DNA of 64,000 nucleotides from Pseudomonas sp. LS44 (GCF_024730785.1 NZ_CP102830.1:682001-746000), one strand, 5' to 3'; shown: positions 1 to 9,065, counted from the first letter of the stretch. The notes: generated from the letters alone by a model not told the origin. Made by a program: numbers and translations.

Positions 1-1669
1 CGGACAGGTAGTCGAGGAACATCTTCGGCGTCATCGCCTTGATCAGGTCGGCGGTATTTGTCCGCGCCCCGGTCTTGGGAACGCCGTTACGCAGCTCCAT
101 CGCCGCGGTCAGGTACATGTTGCGCCACAGTGCGTTCTCGGCCTGGTAGCCGAGTTGCTCGAGGGCGTCGGCCTGCAGGTTCTTCGCTTCCTGGTTGTCT
201 GGCTGGGCGAATACCAAGTGGTTGCCGAGCATGCTGGCCCAGCGGTAGTCGCCCTTGTCGATCGCCGCCTTCATCAGCTTTTGCACCGCCTCCGCGCCGC
301 CGAGCGCTTCGACGTAGTGGCTGCCGGCCTCGCTCGGCGGCAGCGGGTTGAGGTTGCTCGGGTTGGCGTCGTACCAGCCCAGGTAACGCTGATAGACGGC
401 CTTCGAGTTGTGGCTGAGCGAGCCGTAGTAGCCGCGCAGGTACCACTTCTGAGCGAGGTCGCCGGGCAACTTGTCCATCTTCGCGGCGATCTCGGTGGGC
501 GTCAGGCCCTTGTTCGCCAGGTTGAGGGTGCGGTCGTTGAGGAACGCGTACATGTCGCGTTGGTCGGCGAGGAAGGAGCTGATGCGCTCGGTGCCCCATA
601 CCGGCCAGTTGTGCGAGACAAACATCACGTCCGTTTTGTCGCCGTAGCGCTGGATGGATGAGTCGATGTATTCCGCCCAGGCTTTGGCATCACGCACCTG
701 CGCGCCACGCGGGGTGAGGATGTTGTGCATCATCTGCGTGGTGTTTTCAGACATGCACACCGCGCGCAGCTGCGGGAAGAAGAAGTTCATCTCCGCCGGT
801 GCTTCGGTACCTGGGGTGAGCTGGAACTCTACCTGGAGACCGGCGATGGTGTGGGTTTCGTAGTCTTTCTTGATCAGGTCGGTCGGCGCGATCAGCGTCA
901 TGGTGCCGCCGCCCGGTACGGTCTTGCCCATGCCTGCCTCGACCTGGCCTTGATCGCCACGTGGCAGCAGCGAGCCGAACTGGAACTGCGAGCGCCGCAG
1001 CATGGCATTACCGGCGAAGATGTTTTCGCTGACGGAATGTTCCATGAAGCCAGCTGGGGCAAAGATTTTTACCTTGCCGGCTTTGACGTCGGCCTCGTTG
1101 ACCACGCCGCGCACGCCGCCGAAGTGGTCGGCATGGCTGTGGCTGTAGGCCACCGCGACTACCGGTTTCTTCGGGCGATGCTTGAAGTACAGGTCCATGC
1201 CGGCCTTGGCCGTTTCGCTGACGGTCAGCGGGTCGATGATCAGCAGGCCGTCATCGCCTTCGACGATGGTCATGTTCGACACGTCCATGCCACGGATCTG
1301 GTAGATCTTCGGCGCGACTTCGAACAGGCCGGCGTACTTGTTCAGCTGGGCGAGGCGCCACAGGCTCGGGTTGACGCTGGCGGCCGCCTGGTCGGCGTCG
1401 AGGAACTGGTAGGCGTCGATATCCCAGACCACCTGGCCAGCGGCGTTCTTGATCTGCCCGGTGAACGGGGCGATCAGCCCGCGCTGGGCCGACTCGTAGT
1501 CGGCACGATCGGTGAACGGCAGAACCTTCAGCACTTCGGCGTTCTTCGTCGTGGTGATGGCGCTGGCCGGCTTGCTCGATTCGGCGGCCAGCAGCGGCTG
1601 GCTGAGGGTGGCGGCGATCAGACTGGCCAGCAGGGTGCGGCGGTGGCGGGCAAAGCTAGACAGGGACAT
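1..1669 (-). CDS. Alkyl sulfatase, metallo-beta-lactamase fold (SdsA1/YjcS-like), 3' end off window
   Basis: Predicted secreted alkylsulfatase that hydrolyses alkyl sulfate esters such as dodecyl sulfate to alcohol and sulfate. Reading the minus strand from the ATG at 1669 gives about 556 codons with no stop before the window edge. The family is usually about 650 residues, so the C-terminal SCP2-like domain is missing here only because the window ends. The N-terminus has a basic start (SFARHRRTLLAS) and a hydrophobic stretch ending in LLAAES, a likely signal peptide. The zinc motif HSHADH is at residues 177-182 (H177, H179, D181, H182), preceded by a LLIIDPL strand typical of the fold. Transcribed alone towards the window edge. 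The physiological substrate is not shown by sequence. Confidence 0.9.
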   Translation of the reverse strand, partial: MSLSSFARHRRTLLASLIAATLSQPLLAAESSKPASAITTTKNAEVLKVLPFTDRADYESAQRGLIAPFTGQIKNAAGQVVWDIDAYQFLDADQAAASVNPSLWRLAQLNKYAGLFEVAPKIYQIRGMDVSNMTIVEGDDGLLIIDPLTVSETAKAGMDLYFKHRPKKPVVAVAYSHSHADHFGGVRGVVNEADVKAGKVKIFAPAGFMEHSVSENIFAGNAMLRRSQFQFGSLLPRGDQGQVEAGMGKTVPGGGTMTLIAPTDLIKKDYETHTIAGLQVEFQLTPGTEAPAEMNFFFPQLRAVCMSENTTQMMHNILTPRGAQVRDAKAWAEYIDSSIQRYGDKTDVMFVSHNWPVWGTERISSFLADQRDMYAFLNDRTLNLANKGLTPTEIAAKMDKLPGDLAQKWYLRGYYGSLSHNSKAVYQRYLGWYDANPSNLNPLPPSEAGSHYVEALGGAEAVQKLMKAAIDKGDYRWASMLGNHLVFAQPDNQEAKNLQADALEQLGYQAENALWRNMYLTAAMELRNGVPKTGARTNTADLIKAMTPKMFLDYLS

Positions 1670-1844
1670 GGAGGCTCCAAGATTTTGTTGTTAGCGCAAA
1701 CGACCTGTAAGCATAGACGGCGGCATGCGCTCCCCGGTTAGCGCCAAGGGCCAAAAAATATGCATGGTCGCCTGGCGTGGCTGGCCGAGCCGAGGCAGTT
1801 GTTACGCGGGTTTTCGCCGCCGGCCGGCTTGGCACCTGGACACT

Positions 1845-3047
1845 TTAACCCGTCAGGGTTTCCGCTGCTGGCGCGGCCAGATTGTCCTGGTAGGCGGTGG
1901 CGCCCTCCACTGCGCCGTCGGCCTGGTCAAAGGCCAATAGGGTCTTTTCGATCTTCTGTCGGCGCAGCTCCGGGTTGTGCCGCTCAAGCTGGCGTTGCGC
2001 GCGATTCTTTTCGGTCAGGGCCGGCAGCATGGCTGCAGTCCAGTTCGACTCGGCGCCCAGCTGGTCGGCGAGTTGGTCGCCATGGAACAGCCGGCAGACG
2101 CTGTGCATCAGCAGCACCGCGTCTTCCTCGGCCATCTGCAGGGCTGGCTGCAGGCGCTGGCCGAGAGCTTGCAACATCTTGCTGGTGAGTTGCCGCGAAT
2201 GGTGGTCTGGGGCGGCGATGCTGGCGTCGATCAGGGCCAGCAGTTCGGCGCCGGACTGCTGGTCGTGGGCCAGGCGATACAGGCGCGGGTCGACCCCGAG
2301 CAGGTGGGCGATCAACTGCCAGAGGTGATAGAGGTCGGCGAATTCCTCGGCATCGAAGTCGATACCGACCTTCTGCAGGGCGTTGAACGGCACATAGGTG
2401 AAGTCCAGCCAGGTACGGGCCAGGTCGAGCTGGTTGATCGGCATGCCGAGTGTCGCCTGCGGCCAGCCCTTGTTCAGCAGACCGCCGCGCACCCGTGCGT
2501 GCAGCAGGCGCACCTGCAGGCTGTGCACGTAGCCGCGGCCACCGCGCGCCAGGCCGTCGGGGCGGGCGACTTGATGGTTCCATACCGCGGTTTCCACCAA
2601 CCGGCGCTCGGCGCGGCTGTCCAGGCTGCCGGTGGCCATCAACACCTTGGCGATGGCCGGCGAACTGTAGGTGTGCGCCAGCGAGCCGGGGCCGAGGGAG
2701 ATGGTCAGCCACTCCAGGCCGACCGACAGATAGGCCTCGGCGCCCTTGCGGATGCGCGCGGCGTCGACCCATTCCGGCACGCTCTCGGCCTGTTCGAGCA
2801 GCGCGCGCAGGGCCGGCGGCGCCTGTTCCAGGCTGGCCAGGCCATGGGCGATGCCCTGGGCGGCGGCGCGGTTCGCCTGCGCCAGGCCGCGCTGCTCGGC
2901 GATCACCGCGTCGGCCAGCGGGTCGCCGAGCATGGCCATCTCCAGCAGCAGCTCGAGCTGGTCGGCGCCGAAGCGCTCGAGGATGGCGCGGTGGTTGAGC
3001 ACGGGGTGCGGCGCGCGGTCCAGCAGATCGGTAGTGGTAACAGACAT
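1845..3047 (-). CDS. Oxygenase MpaB family protein (DUF2236, rubber-oxygenase-like)
   Basis: A 400-residue protein of the MpaB/Lcp catalytic-domain family (formerly DUF2236), which includes heme-dependent latex-clearing oxygenases and fungal MpaB. No signal peptide is evident, so it is probably cytoplasmic. Family features visible include the central helical core with SLGPGSLAHTYSSPAIAKVLMATG near residue 117, an arginine-rich segment around residues 145-170, and HLLGVDPRLY near 250. Function of most bacterial members is unknown, and I do not assign a substrate. It is divergent from the TetR gene at 3214, and a 26-bp dyad lies between them, so repression by that regulator is likely. The gene ends in a small AACCC/GGGTT hairpin overlapping its stop. 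Its ATG at 3047 leaves 166 bp to the TetR start. Confidence 0.85.
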   Translation of the reverse strand: MSVTTTDLLDRAPHPVLNHRAILERFGADQLELLLEMAMLGDPLADAVIAEQRGLAQANRAAAQGIAHGLASLEQAPPALRALLEQAESVPEWVDAARIRKGAEAYLSVGLEWLTISLGPGSLAHTYSSPAIAKVLMATGSLDSRAERRLVETAVWNHQVARPDGLARGGRGYVHSLQVRLLHARVRGGLLNKGWPQATLGMPINQLDLARTWLDFTYVPFNALQKVGIDFDAEEFADLYHLWQLIAHLLGVDPRLYRLAHDQQSGAELLALIDASIAAPDHHSRQLTSKMLQALGQRLQPALQMAEEDAVLLMHSVCRLFHGDQLADQLGAESNWTAAMLPALTEKNRAQRQLERHNPELRRQKIEKTLLAFDQADGAVEGATAYQDNLAAPAAETLTG

Positions 3048-3092
3048 GGCGATGGCTCCGGGATGATGAGTTGTTGTTATGAGGATCGCGGG

Positions 3093-3118
3093 TAAAGTAA
3101 ACGATACCGTTTCATTTA
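3093..3118. promoter_or_regulatory. Dyad operator between MpaB-family gene and tetR
   Basis: Interrupted palindrome TAAA-gt-AAACG-atac-CGTTT-ca-TTTA. The inner 5-bp arms (3099-3103 and 3108-3112) and outer 4-bp arms match perfectly around a 4-bp centre. It sits 46 bp upstream of the MpaB-family start and about 95 bp upstream of tetR. Size, symmetry and position fit a TetR-family operator controlling both genes. Binding is inferred. Confidence 0.65.
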
Positions 3119-3213
3119 TCCCGATCCGTGCCCTGAATGCAAGCGCGCTCGCTGGTGCCCGTTCGGCGGAAATGCCACCATGCGCCGCACTTCAGTTCAG
3201 CCGGATATTGGTG

Positions 3214-3879
3214 ATGGCAACAGAGACAGGCGCCGAACAAGCCGCGCCGCGCCGCAGCGGAAGGCCCTCGCTGGAAGAAGCCGAGCGGCTGACCGACCGG
3301 GTGCTCGACGCGGCGACCCGCTTGTTCATGGAGCAGGGCTTCGGCGCCACCAGCGTCGAGGCCATCGCCGCCGCGGCCGGCATTTCCAAGCGCACCTTCT
3401 ACAGCCGCTACCCCGGCAAACCGCAGGTGTTCGAGGCGGTGATCCTGCGCTACGTGCGCCGTTACGTGCGCCCGGCCGAGGACGTCGCCCCCGCCGACCT
3501 GCCGCTGGAAGAGCGCCTGTACCGGGTGGCCACCCAGTTGCTGGGCTGGATTCTCGAGCCGGACGTGATCGCCCTGTACCGCCTGACCATCGCCGAGGTG
3601 GCGCGTTTTCCCGAGTTGGCGCGCAGCGTCGCCGACTTCGCCATCGCCGATGCGGTGCAGGCGCTGGAAGGTGTGTTCGCCGCCGACGGGGCCGAGGACG
3701 ACGCCCGTTTCGTCGCCGAGCAGTTCATGCAGGCGGTGGCGGCGTTCCCGTTCTTCGGTGCCGTGCAGGGGCGCGAGACGCCCGGCCTGGATGCCGCCAA
3801 GCAGGCGCGGGTGCGCCGCGCCATTGCCCTGTTCCTGCGCGGCTGGCAGCCGGCGATCTCGAAAAGCCCCTCTCCCTAA
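3214..3879 (+). CDS. TetR/AcrR family transcriptional regulator
   Basis: A 221-residue one-component repressor. The N-terminal TetR helix-turn-helix occupies about residues 20-66 (LDAATRLFMEQGF, then TSVEAIAAAAGISKRTFYSRYPGK), followed by a helical ligand-binding domain with a TetR_C-like region. The ATG at 3214, directly after an in-frame GTG at 3211, is preferred. The longer frame back to 3079 would run through the operator dyad and lacks TetR similarity there. It is divergent from the MpaB-family oxygenase, which is probably its main target. The ligand is unknown. The gene ends in a CCCTCTC/GAGAGGG hairpin that probably terminates transcription. Confidence 0.9.
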   Translation: MATETGAEQAAPRRSGRPSLEEAERLTDRVLDAATRLFMEQGFGATSVEAIAAAAGISKRTFYSRYPGKPQVFEAVILRYVRRYVRPAEDVAPADLPLEERLYRVATQLLGWILEPDVIALYRLTIAEVARFPELARSVADFAIADAVQALEGVFAADGAEDDARFVAEQFMQAVAAFPFFGAVQGRETPGLDAAKQARVRRAIALFLRGWQPAISKSPSP

Positions 3880-3972
3880 CCCTCTCCCGTAAACGAGAGA
3901 GGGGACTGGTCTGTAGCCCGGATGCAATCCGGGGGCGGAGTCGCCGGTTTCCCCGGATTGCATCCGGGCTAC
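3880..3972. repeat. Two inverted repeats after tetR: CCCTCTC-type hairpin and GTAGCCCGG-type REP pair
   Basis: First, a CCCTCTC...GAGAGGG hairpin at 3880-3904 of the same family as those at 5282, 59373 and 59533. Second, a perfect 22-bp inverted repeat with arms 3913-3934 and 3951-3972 starting GTAGCCCGGATGCAATCC. The right arm contains the stop codon (3969-3971) of the transporter on the minus strand. The pair separates convergent genes and can form stable hairpins, so it may act as a bidirectional terminator. Confidence 0.8.
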
Positions 3973-5261
3973 GGGCTGTTGCGCCGCTCCCCATCGCGCC
4001 CGCCCAGATACCAGCCCAGTCCGCCCCAGACCGCCGCGCACACCGCGCCGGCCAATGCCGCCAGCAGCACGCCGGCGCCGAGGCCGTCGAGCAGCGCCTT
4101 GGCCCAGGCGCTGAGGGCGTCGCCGGCGCGGTAGATCACCGTGTCGATGAAGTTCTTCGCCTTGTACTTGGTCTGCGCATCCAGCGGCGCGAAGAGCATC
4201 TCGCGGCCGGGGCGGACGAAGGCGTACTCGCCGACCCGCCGCACCACCATCACCGCCGCCAGCACGGCGAAGGTCGGCGCCAGCGCCAGGGCGAGGAAAC
4301 CCAGGCACACCAGCGCCGGCACTCCGGCGAGCAGCGCGCGCAGGCCGTAGCGCTCCGCTAATCGCCCGGCGATAAACAGCTGCGCCGCCAGCGACAGCGC
4401 CTGCACGGTGAAATCCAGCAAACTGAACACGCGAATCTGCGTGTCGCGTTCGGGGAACCTCTCGGCCACCAGGCGCGCCTGCTCGAAGTACAGGAAGGTG
4501 CTAGCGGTGGCGAGCAGGATGACGAAGGCGCCGACCGCCAGCAGATAGGGCGAGCGCAACACCAGGCCGATGCCGCTGAACGGGTTGCCGCTGACCGGCT
4601 GGCGCGTGCTTTCAAGGGGCATGCCGTTGGGCGCGGCATTGGCTCGGCCCGCGCCGCCGTGCTCGCGCCAGGTCATCAAGAAATGCTTGGCCGGCAGGGT
4701 CGCGGCCAGCAGTGCGGCGGCCAGCAGGGTCAGGCCGCTCTGCCCGAGGCGCTCGATCAGCAGGGCGCCGAGCGCCGGCCCGGCCAGCCCGCCGCAACTG
4801 GCCCCGGCGGCGATGAAGGCGAACAACCGGCGCGCCTGGATGGCGTCGAACACGTCGGCCATCAGGCTCCAGGCCACCGAGACGACGAACAGGTTGTACA
4901 CCGAGATCCACACATAGAAGGCGCGCCCGCTCCACACCGAATCGCCGGCCTGGAACAGCGCGGCGAACAGCAGCAGGTTGAGGATGAAGAAGCCGTACAC
5001 CCAGTCGACATAGCGCCGCCGCGGCACCGTCGAGTTGAGCCAGGCAAACAGTGGCACGGCCAGCAGCATGACCACGAAGGTGGCGGTGAACAGCCATTGC
5101 AGGTTCTCCACCCCGCCGAGAATGCCCATCGCCTCGCGGATTGGACGCAGCATGAAATAGCCGGCGAACAGGCAGAAGAACAGGGCAAACCCCGCCAACG
5201 CCGCGCCCAACTCGCCGGGGCGGGCATTGATGGCGGTGGTCAGGCGTTGAGTCACGGGCAT
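3969..5261 (-). CDS. NTP/NDP exchange (ATP/ADP-carrier-like) or MFS-type membrane transporter
   Basis: A 430-residue polytopic inner-membrane protein with about 12 hydrophobic segments. The N-terminal signature GYFMLRPIREAMGILGGVENLQWLF (about residues 34-58) and the RPGREMLFAPLDAQTKYKAKNFIDTVIYRAGDA block (about 355-388) are typical of the bacterial NTP/NDP-exchange transporter-like family. That family is often annotated as MFS. Free-living bacteria carry members of unknown substrate, so ATP/ADP exchange itself is not claimed. The stop codon TAG lies inside the right arm of a REP-type repeat. The start ATG at 5261 follows a GGAGAGC ribosome-binding region, with another repeat cluster just upstream that may hold or displace the promoter. 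Confidence 0.75.
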   Translation of the reverse strand: MPVTQRLTTAINARPGELGAALAGFALFFCLFAGYFMLRPIREAMGILGGVENLQWLFTATFVVMLLAVPLFAWLNSTVPRRRYVDWVYGFFILNLLLFAALFQAGDSVWSGRAFYVWISVYNLFVVSVAWSLMADVFDAIQARRLFAFIAAGASCGGLAGPALGALLIERLGQSGLTLLAAALLAATLPAKHFLMTWREHGGAGRANAAPNGMPLESTRQPVSGNPFSGIGLVLRSPYLLAVGAFVILLATASTFLYFEQARLVAERFPERDTQIRVFSLLDFTVQALSLAAQLFIAGRLAERYGLRALLAGVPALVCLGFLALALAPTFAVLAAVMVVRRVGEYAFVRPGREMLFAPLDAQTKYKAKNFIDTVIYRAGDALSAWAKALLDGLGAGVLLAALAGAVCAAVWGGLGWYLGGRDGERRNSP

Positions 5262-5281
5262 GCAGCTCTCCTTCTCCCTAA

Positions 5282-5440
5282 CCCTCTCCCGTAAACGGGA
5301 GAGGGGACTGGCTGGTGCGGACGTTCAGCTGCGTAGGGCGGGTGCAACCCGCGGGGCGCCCCCTATTGGCGGGTTGCACCCGCCCTACTAATTTCGCCGG
5401 ATGAGCAACCGCGTAGGGCGTACTCGCGCAGCAGTACGCC
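5282..5440. repeat. Cluster of three repeat families upstream of the transporter gene
   Basis: Contains a perfect palindrome CCCTCTCCCGT-aa-ACGGGAGAGGG (5282-5305). It also holds a perfect 20-bp inverted repeat starting GTAGGGCGGGTGCAACCC (arms 5333-5352 and 5369-5388), and a single GTAGGGCGTACTCGCGCAGC unit (5413-5440). Further copies of all three occur elsewhere in the window. No gene is visible here. Confidence 0.8.
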
Positions 5441-5459
5441 GATGTCTACGTGACAGGGC

Positions 5460-6383
5460 TCAGGCAAACGCCTGAATGATCTTCTCGCGCAGCGCCGCAT
5501 CCGGCAGTGGCCCGCTGCCGGCCGCCAGGTTGTCGGCCATGTAGCGCGGGTTGGAGGTGGCGGGGATGACCGTGGTAACCGCCGGCTGGGCGAGGATGAA
5601 CTTCAGCAGCAATTGCGCCCAGGAGGTCGCCTGCAGGTCGACGGCCCAGTCCGGCAACGGCTGGCCTTTGACCTTGCTGAGCAGCGCGGCGCGCTGGAAC
5701 GGGCGATTGATCAGGGTCGCCAAGCCATGCTCGGCGCAGTACGGCAACAGGCGCTGCTCGGCACCGCGCTCGCCCACCGAATAGTTGAACTGGACGAAGT
5801 CGATACCTTTCTCGCGCTCCAGCACCTCGATCAGGTCGGCATGCGCCGAATCCACGTAATGGGTGATGCCGATGTAGCGGATCGTGCCTTGCTGCTTGAG
5901 TTCGCGCAGCAGACCCAGTTGCGTGGCGGTGTCTTGCAGGTTGTGCACCTGGACCAGATCGATCTTCTCGCGTTGCAGCGCTTCCTGGCTGAGTTTGAAC
6001 TGCGCCGCCCCGCGCTCGCGACCGCTGGACGACAGCTTGGTGGCGAGAAACGCCTTGGCCTGGTTGCCGCTGCGCTTGAGCAGTTCGCCGGTGACTTGCT
6101 CGGCGGCGCCATAGCTCGGCGCGGTGTCGATCAGCGTGGCGCCCCCGGCGAACAGGGTCTGGACCACCGCCACCAGCGGCGCCAGATCGTCGTCTTCCAG
6201 ATCGACATTGAACACCCGCGAGGTGCCCAGGCCGATCACCGGCAGGCTTTCGCCGCTGCTGGGAATCTTGCGCTGCAGCAAGGGTGCAGTGGCGGCCCAG
6301 GTCTGCGGCGGTAGGAATGAGGACAGCGCAGTCAACGCGGCGAGACTGACGCCGCCCTGGATAAAGTGACGACGGCTGGGCAT
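5460..6383 (-). CDS. Aldo/keto reductase with Tat signal
   Basis: A 307-residue NADPH-dependent aldo/keto reductase of the AKR superfamily. The N-terminus SRRHFIQGG followed by a hydrophobic stretch and a WAA cleavage region indicates export by the Tat pathway, so the enzyme probably acts folded in the periplasm with its cofactor. The catalytic tetrad is visible as D86 and Y91 (LIDTAPSYG), K116 (LATKL) and H147 (VQVHN). The C-terminal cofactor-binding region is VIPATSNPRYMADN. The substrate is unknown. The gene stands alone. Its upstream 335 bp holds a MITE-like element, so its promoter must lie in the 70 bp between that element and the ATG or within the element. Confidence 0.88.
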   Translation of the reverse strand: MPSRRHFIQGGVSLAALTALSSFLPPQTWAATAPLLQRKIPSSGESLPVIGLGTSRVFNVDLEDDDLAPLVAVVQTLFAGGATLIDTAPSYGAAEQVTGELLKRSGNQAKAFLATKLSSSGRERGAAQFKLSQEALQREKIDLVQVHNLQDTATQLGLLRELKQQGTIRYIGITHYVDSAHADLIEVLEREKGIDFVQFNYSVGERGAEQRLLPYCAEHGLATLINRPFQRAALLSKVKGQPLPDWAVDLQATSWAQLLLKFILAQPAVTTVIPATSNPRYMADNLAAGSGPLPDAALREKIIQAFA

Positions 6384-6454
6384 GAGAAGGGCCTCCGTGG
6401 TTGCACTGGACGTAAAGGGCAGACACCCGCTGGGGAGCTCAGTTCGAGGTTAAA

Positions 6455-6662
6455 CCTTAGAACCTGTCTCGAATCTGCTGTGCGTCGGAAAAGCTGCGTT
6501 GAAAACGGCTTCGGAATGCTCATTTACAACTCGTAAACTCCGCTTCCTCAGCCGTTTTACTCGCTACGCTCGCCCTGCGGGCCAGCCTTCGGCTGTTACT
6601 CCGCTTCGCTGCGTTGCGCCTTGTTTTTCTCTAGCTCGCGAGATCCGAAGCAGGTTCTTAGG
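6455..6662. mobile_element. MITE-like element, copy 1 (208 bp, terminal inverted repeats)
   Basis: Ends are CCTTAGAACCTGTCTCGAATC on the left and the complement of CCTAAGAACCTGCTTCGGATC on the right, matching at 17 of 21 positions. There is no open reading frame of note inside. The interior carries hairpin-rich sequence (GCCAGCCTTCGGCTG, CTCGCTACGCTCGCC). A second copy in the opposite orientation lies at 17775-18030 and shares nearly all of this interior. No clear target duplication is seen. The transposase that would move it is not in this window. The element fills most of the 335-bp gap between two minus-strand genes. Confidence 0.6.
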
Positions 6663-6718
6663 TCAGTTGGCGCAGGTCGTTGCCAGGTGTTGCCCGCGGG
6701 CCAGGCCGCGTGCCGCCG

Positions 6719-7768
6719 CTATACGTGCTCGGTGAGTAACGCCGGGACCGTCCATTGCTCGCCGGGCGCTGGGGCGCGGAAGGTCTGTGGCTCGATGCCG
6801 CGCTCGGCCAGCGCGCGGGTCAAGGCGCGCGGCGGGTCCAACTGGCCTTCGTCGGTCAGGTGGAAGGTGCCGAAATGGATCGCCATGCTGGTCTGCGCCT
6901 CCAGCTGTTGATGGGCCTGCACCGCGTCATCCGGGTTCATGTGGTGGTCGCGCATAAACCAGCGCGGCTCATAGGCGCCGATTGGCAGGGCGGCGAAGCG
7001 TAGTGGGCCGAAGCGTTGGCGGATCAGCTGAAATTCCGGCCCCAAGCCGCTATCGCCGGGGAACAGCAGCGGGCCGTGCGGTGAGTCGAGGACGAAGCCC
7101 AGCCACAGCGTCTGGTTGGTGTCCTTGCGCCCGCGCGCCGACCAATGCTGCACCGGCACGCCGTGCAGGCTCAGCTGCTCGCCGAGCGGCAGAGTTTGCC
7201 ACCAGTCCAGCTCGTCGACCTGGGCGAATCCGCAGGTGCCAATCAGTGCGCCATTGCCCAGCCCGGTGATTACCCGCGCCGCCGGAAAACGTTCGGCCAA
7301 CTGACGCAGCGTGCCCAGGTCCAGATGGTCGTAATGGTTGTGGCTGACCAGGATCACATCGATGGGCGGCAACTGCTCCAGGCTCAGCCCCGGCGGATGG
7401 TGGCGGCGCGGGCCGATAAAGCTGAACGGGCTGGCACGTTGCGACCAGAGGGGATCGGTGAGGATGTTCAGGCCATGCAGTTGCAGCAGCACGGTGGCGT
7501 GATTGATGTAGGTAACCCGCAGCTCGGCGCCGTCGACCCGCGTTGCCACGGGCGAGGCGGGGGCGGGCGACAAGGTGATCCAGGGTGTTTGCCGAGGCCG
7601 CTCGCGTTGCCATTTGAGTAGCTCGCGCAGACTTTTTTGCGGCGTTGGCTGCAGGTTGCGAAACCGCATGCCATCGAAATGATCGCTGGGCACGCCGCGA
7701 TAACCCGCATCGCGGCCGAGCAGCGCAAGGAGATTGAGCAGCCAGATAGGGCGTGCGGCGCGTGGCAT
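6719..7768 (-). CDS. MBL-fold metal-dependent hydrolase (NAPE-PLD/UlaG-like)
   Basis: A 349-residue metallo-beta-lactamase-fold enzyme of the NAPE-PLD-like group. The zinc motif SHNHYDHLD places H143, H145, D147 and H148. Further family features are a TYINHATVLLQ strand (about 86-96), LTDPLWSQRASPFSFIGPRR (about 103-122), FPGDSG and AIHFGTF near the C-terminus, which supply the remaining metal ligands. NAPE-PLD family members hydrolyse phosphodiester or related bonds, but bacterial copies are mostly uncharacterised. No signal peptide is obvious. The ATG at 7768 is divergent from rluE with 85 bp between, a space that must hold both promoters. Confidence 0.85.
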   Translation of the reverse strand: MPRAARPIWLLNLLALLGRDAGYRGVPSDHFDGMRFRNLQPTPQKSLRELLKWQRERPRQTPWITLSPAPASPVATRVDGAELRVTYINHATVLLQLHGLNILTDPLWSQRASPFSFIGPRRHHPPGLSLEQLPPIDVILVSHNHYDHLDLGTLRQLAERFPAARVITGLGNGALIGTCGFAQVDELDWWQTLPLGEQLSLHGVPVQHWSARGRKDTNQTLWLGFVLDSPHGPLLFPGDSGLGPEFQLIRQRFGPLRFAALPIGAYEPRWFMRDHHMNPDDAVQAHQQLEAQTSMAIHFGTFHLTDEGQLDPPRALTRALAERGIEPQTFRAPAPGEQWTVPALLTEHV

Positions 7769-7853
7769 ATCGGCTCGGGCTCTTGCTGTTGGCGAGTGCT
7801 CAACCTAGCATGGCCGCTCCTCGCTGCCAGCAGCGCCGAAACCTTTTGCAACC

Positions 7854-8465
7854 ATGCCTCGTCCCCCCCGCGTTTCCCGCCCGGCCCCCCGGCGCATCGC
7901 CAAGGCGCCGCCCGCCGAACCGCGGCTAATCGTGTTCAACAAACCGTTCGACGTGCTCACCCAGTTCAGTGACGAACAGGGCCGCGCGACGCTCAAGGAT
8001 TTCATCGCGATCCCCGGCATCTATCCGGCCGGACGCCTGGACCGCGACAGCGAAGGCCTGCTGCTGCTGACCAATGACGGCCAGTTGCAGGCGCGCATCG
8101 CCGATCCCAAGCACAAGCTGGCCAAGACCTATTGGGTGCAGGTGGAAGGTGAGCCGAGCGCCGAGCAGTTGCAGCGCCTGCGCGAGGGAGTCGAGCTGAA
8201 TGACGGGCCGACCCTGCCCGCCGAGGCGCGGCAGATCGACGAGCCAACCTTGTGGGAGCGCCAGCCGCCGGTGCGCTTTCGCAAGAGCATTCCGACCCGT
8301 TGGCTGGAGTTGGTGATACGCGAGGGGCGCAATCGACAGGTGCGACGGATGACCGCGGCGGTCGGGTTGCCGACCCTGCGTCTGGTGCGCGTGCGCATCG
8401 GTCCGTGGAGCCTGGATGGCCTGGGTCTTGGCGAATGGCGCGAAGTGCCGGCGCGTTTGCCGTAA
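7854..8465 (+). CDS. rluE: 23S rRNA pseudouridine synthase RluE
   Basis: A 203-residue RsuA-family pseudouridine synthase, best matching RluE, which modifies U2457 of 23S rRNA. The catalytic loop [17 protein letters not shown] carries the nucleophilic Asp at residue 63. Also visible are the N-terminal [14 protein letters not shown] strand and the C-terminal [16 protein letters not shown] motif. It lacks the S4 domain of RluB/RluF, as expected for RluE. The first 20 residues are basic and proline-rich and probably disordered. The gene stands alone, divergent from the MBL-fold gene. Confidence 0.92.
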   Translation: MPRPPRVSRPAPRRIAKAPPAEPRLIVFNKPFDVLTQFSDEQGRATLKDFIAIPGIYPAGRLDRDSEGLLLLTNDGQLQARIADPKHKLAKTYWVQVEGEPSAEQLQRLREGVELNDGPTLPAEARQIDEPTLWERQPPVRFRKSIPTRWLELVIREGRNRQVRRMTAAVGLPTLRLVRVRIGPWSLDGLGLGEWREVPARLP

Positions 8466-8512
8466 CAGGCCGTTGAAAAACTACCTAGGTTGCCGATACG
8501 GCGTGCTGCGAG

Positions 8513-8731
8513 TCAGGTGGGAATGCCGCGTGCCGCCTCGATGACATAGCCGATCAGCGGCTTGGCCAGGAAGGCGAACAAGCACAGGCCCAGGCCGAGG
8601 AACAGGATCGCGGTGCCCAGGCGGCCGGCTTTGGACTTTTTCGCCAGGTCCCAGATGATGAAGGCCATGAAAACCATCAACCCGCCGACCAGGACGTACA
8701 TCATCAGCGCTTCGAACTGTTCCGGTTCCAT
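8513..8731 (-). CDS. DUF2788 small membrane protein
   Basis: A 72-residue protein beginning MEPEQFEALMMYVLVGG, with two hydrophobic segments (about 10-30 and 38-58) split by a charged DLAKKSKAGRLG loop. This matches the conserved Pseudomonas DUF2788 family of unknown function and suggests a two-span inner-membrane protein. The ATG at 8731 is chosen because GAGG lies 8 bases upstream. An in-frame TTG at 8746 would add only five residues. It is convergent with rluE, with 47 bp between the stops. Confidence 0.85.
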   Translation of the reverse strand: MEPEQFEALMMYVLVGGLMVFMAFIIWDLAKKSKAGRLGTAILFLGLGLCLFAFLAKPLIGYVIEAARGIPT

Positions 8732-9065
8732 CGTGACCTCAAGCAATTTGGCAAAAGACAGGACAGCGCCAGCCGGTGACTGGCGAAATAGGGGCGGGCG
8801 ATTGTTGTCGGAGCTCTAGCGGCGGGCCACGCGGGGTACGGCAAAACGCCGGCGATTATACGCGAAGGCCCTGGCCGTGCGGCAGGGCTTCGTCGCCTGG
8901 CAGATTAGTGGCCGGCGTGGCTAATTCGAATACTCAATTTCGGCACCAGACTTCGCCATACGGCGTTGCCATTTCTCGCCGTAGCTCTGCTACGACTCGG
9001 CATGGCGCCTTGTCTGACAAACCCTGGCACTCGAACTTGAATGCACGACTTAACCGTGCAGGCCA
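8732..9065. other. Non-coding gap, mostly a repeat element
   Basis: The first 170 bp probably hold the promoter of the DUF2788 gene. I see no reading frame with coding character. From 8906 the sequence belongs to the MITE-like element described separately. Confidence 0.5.
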
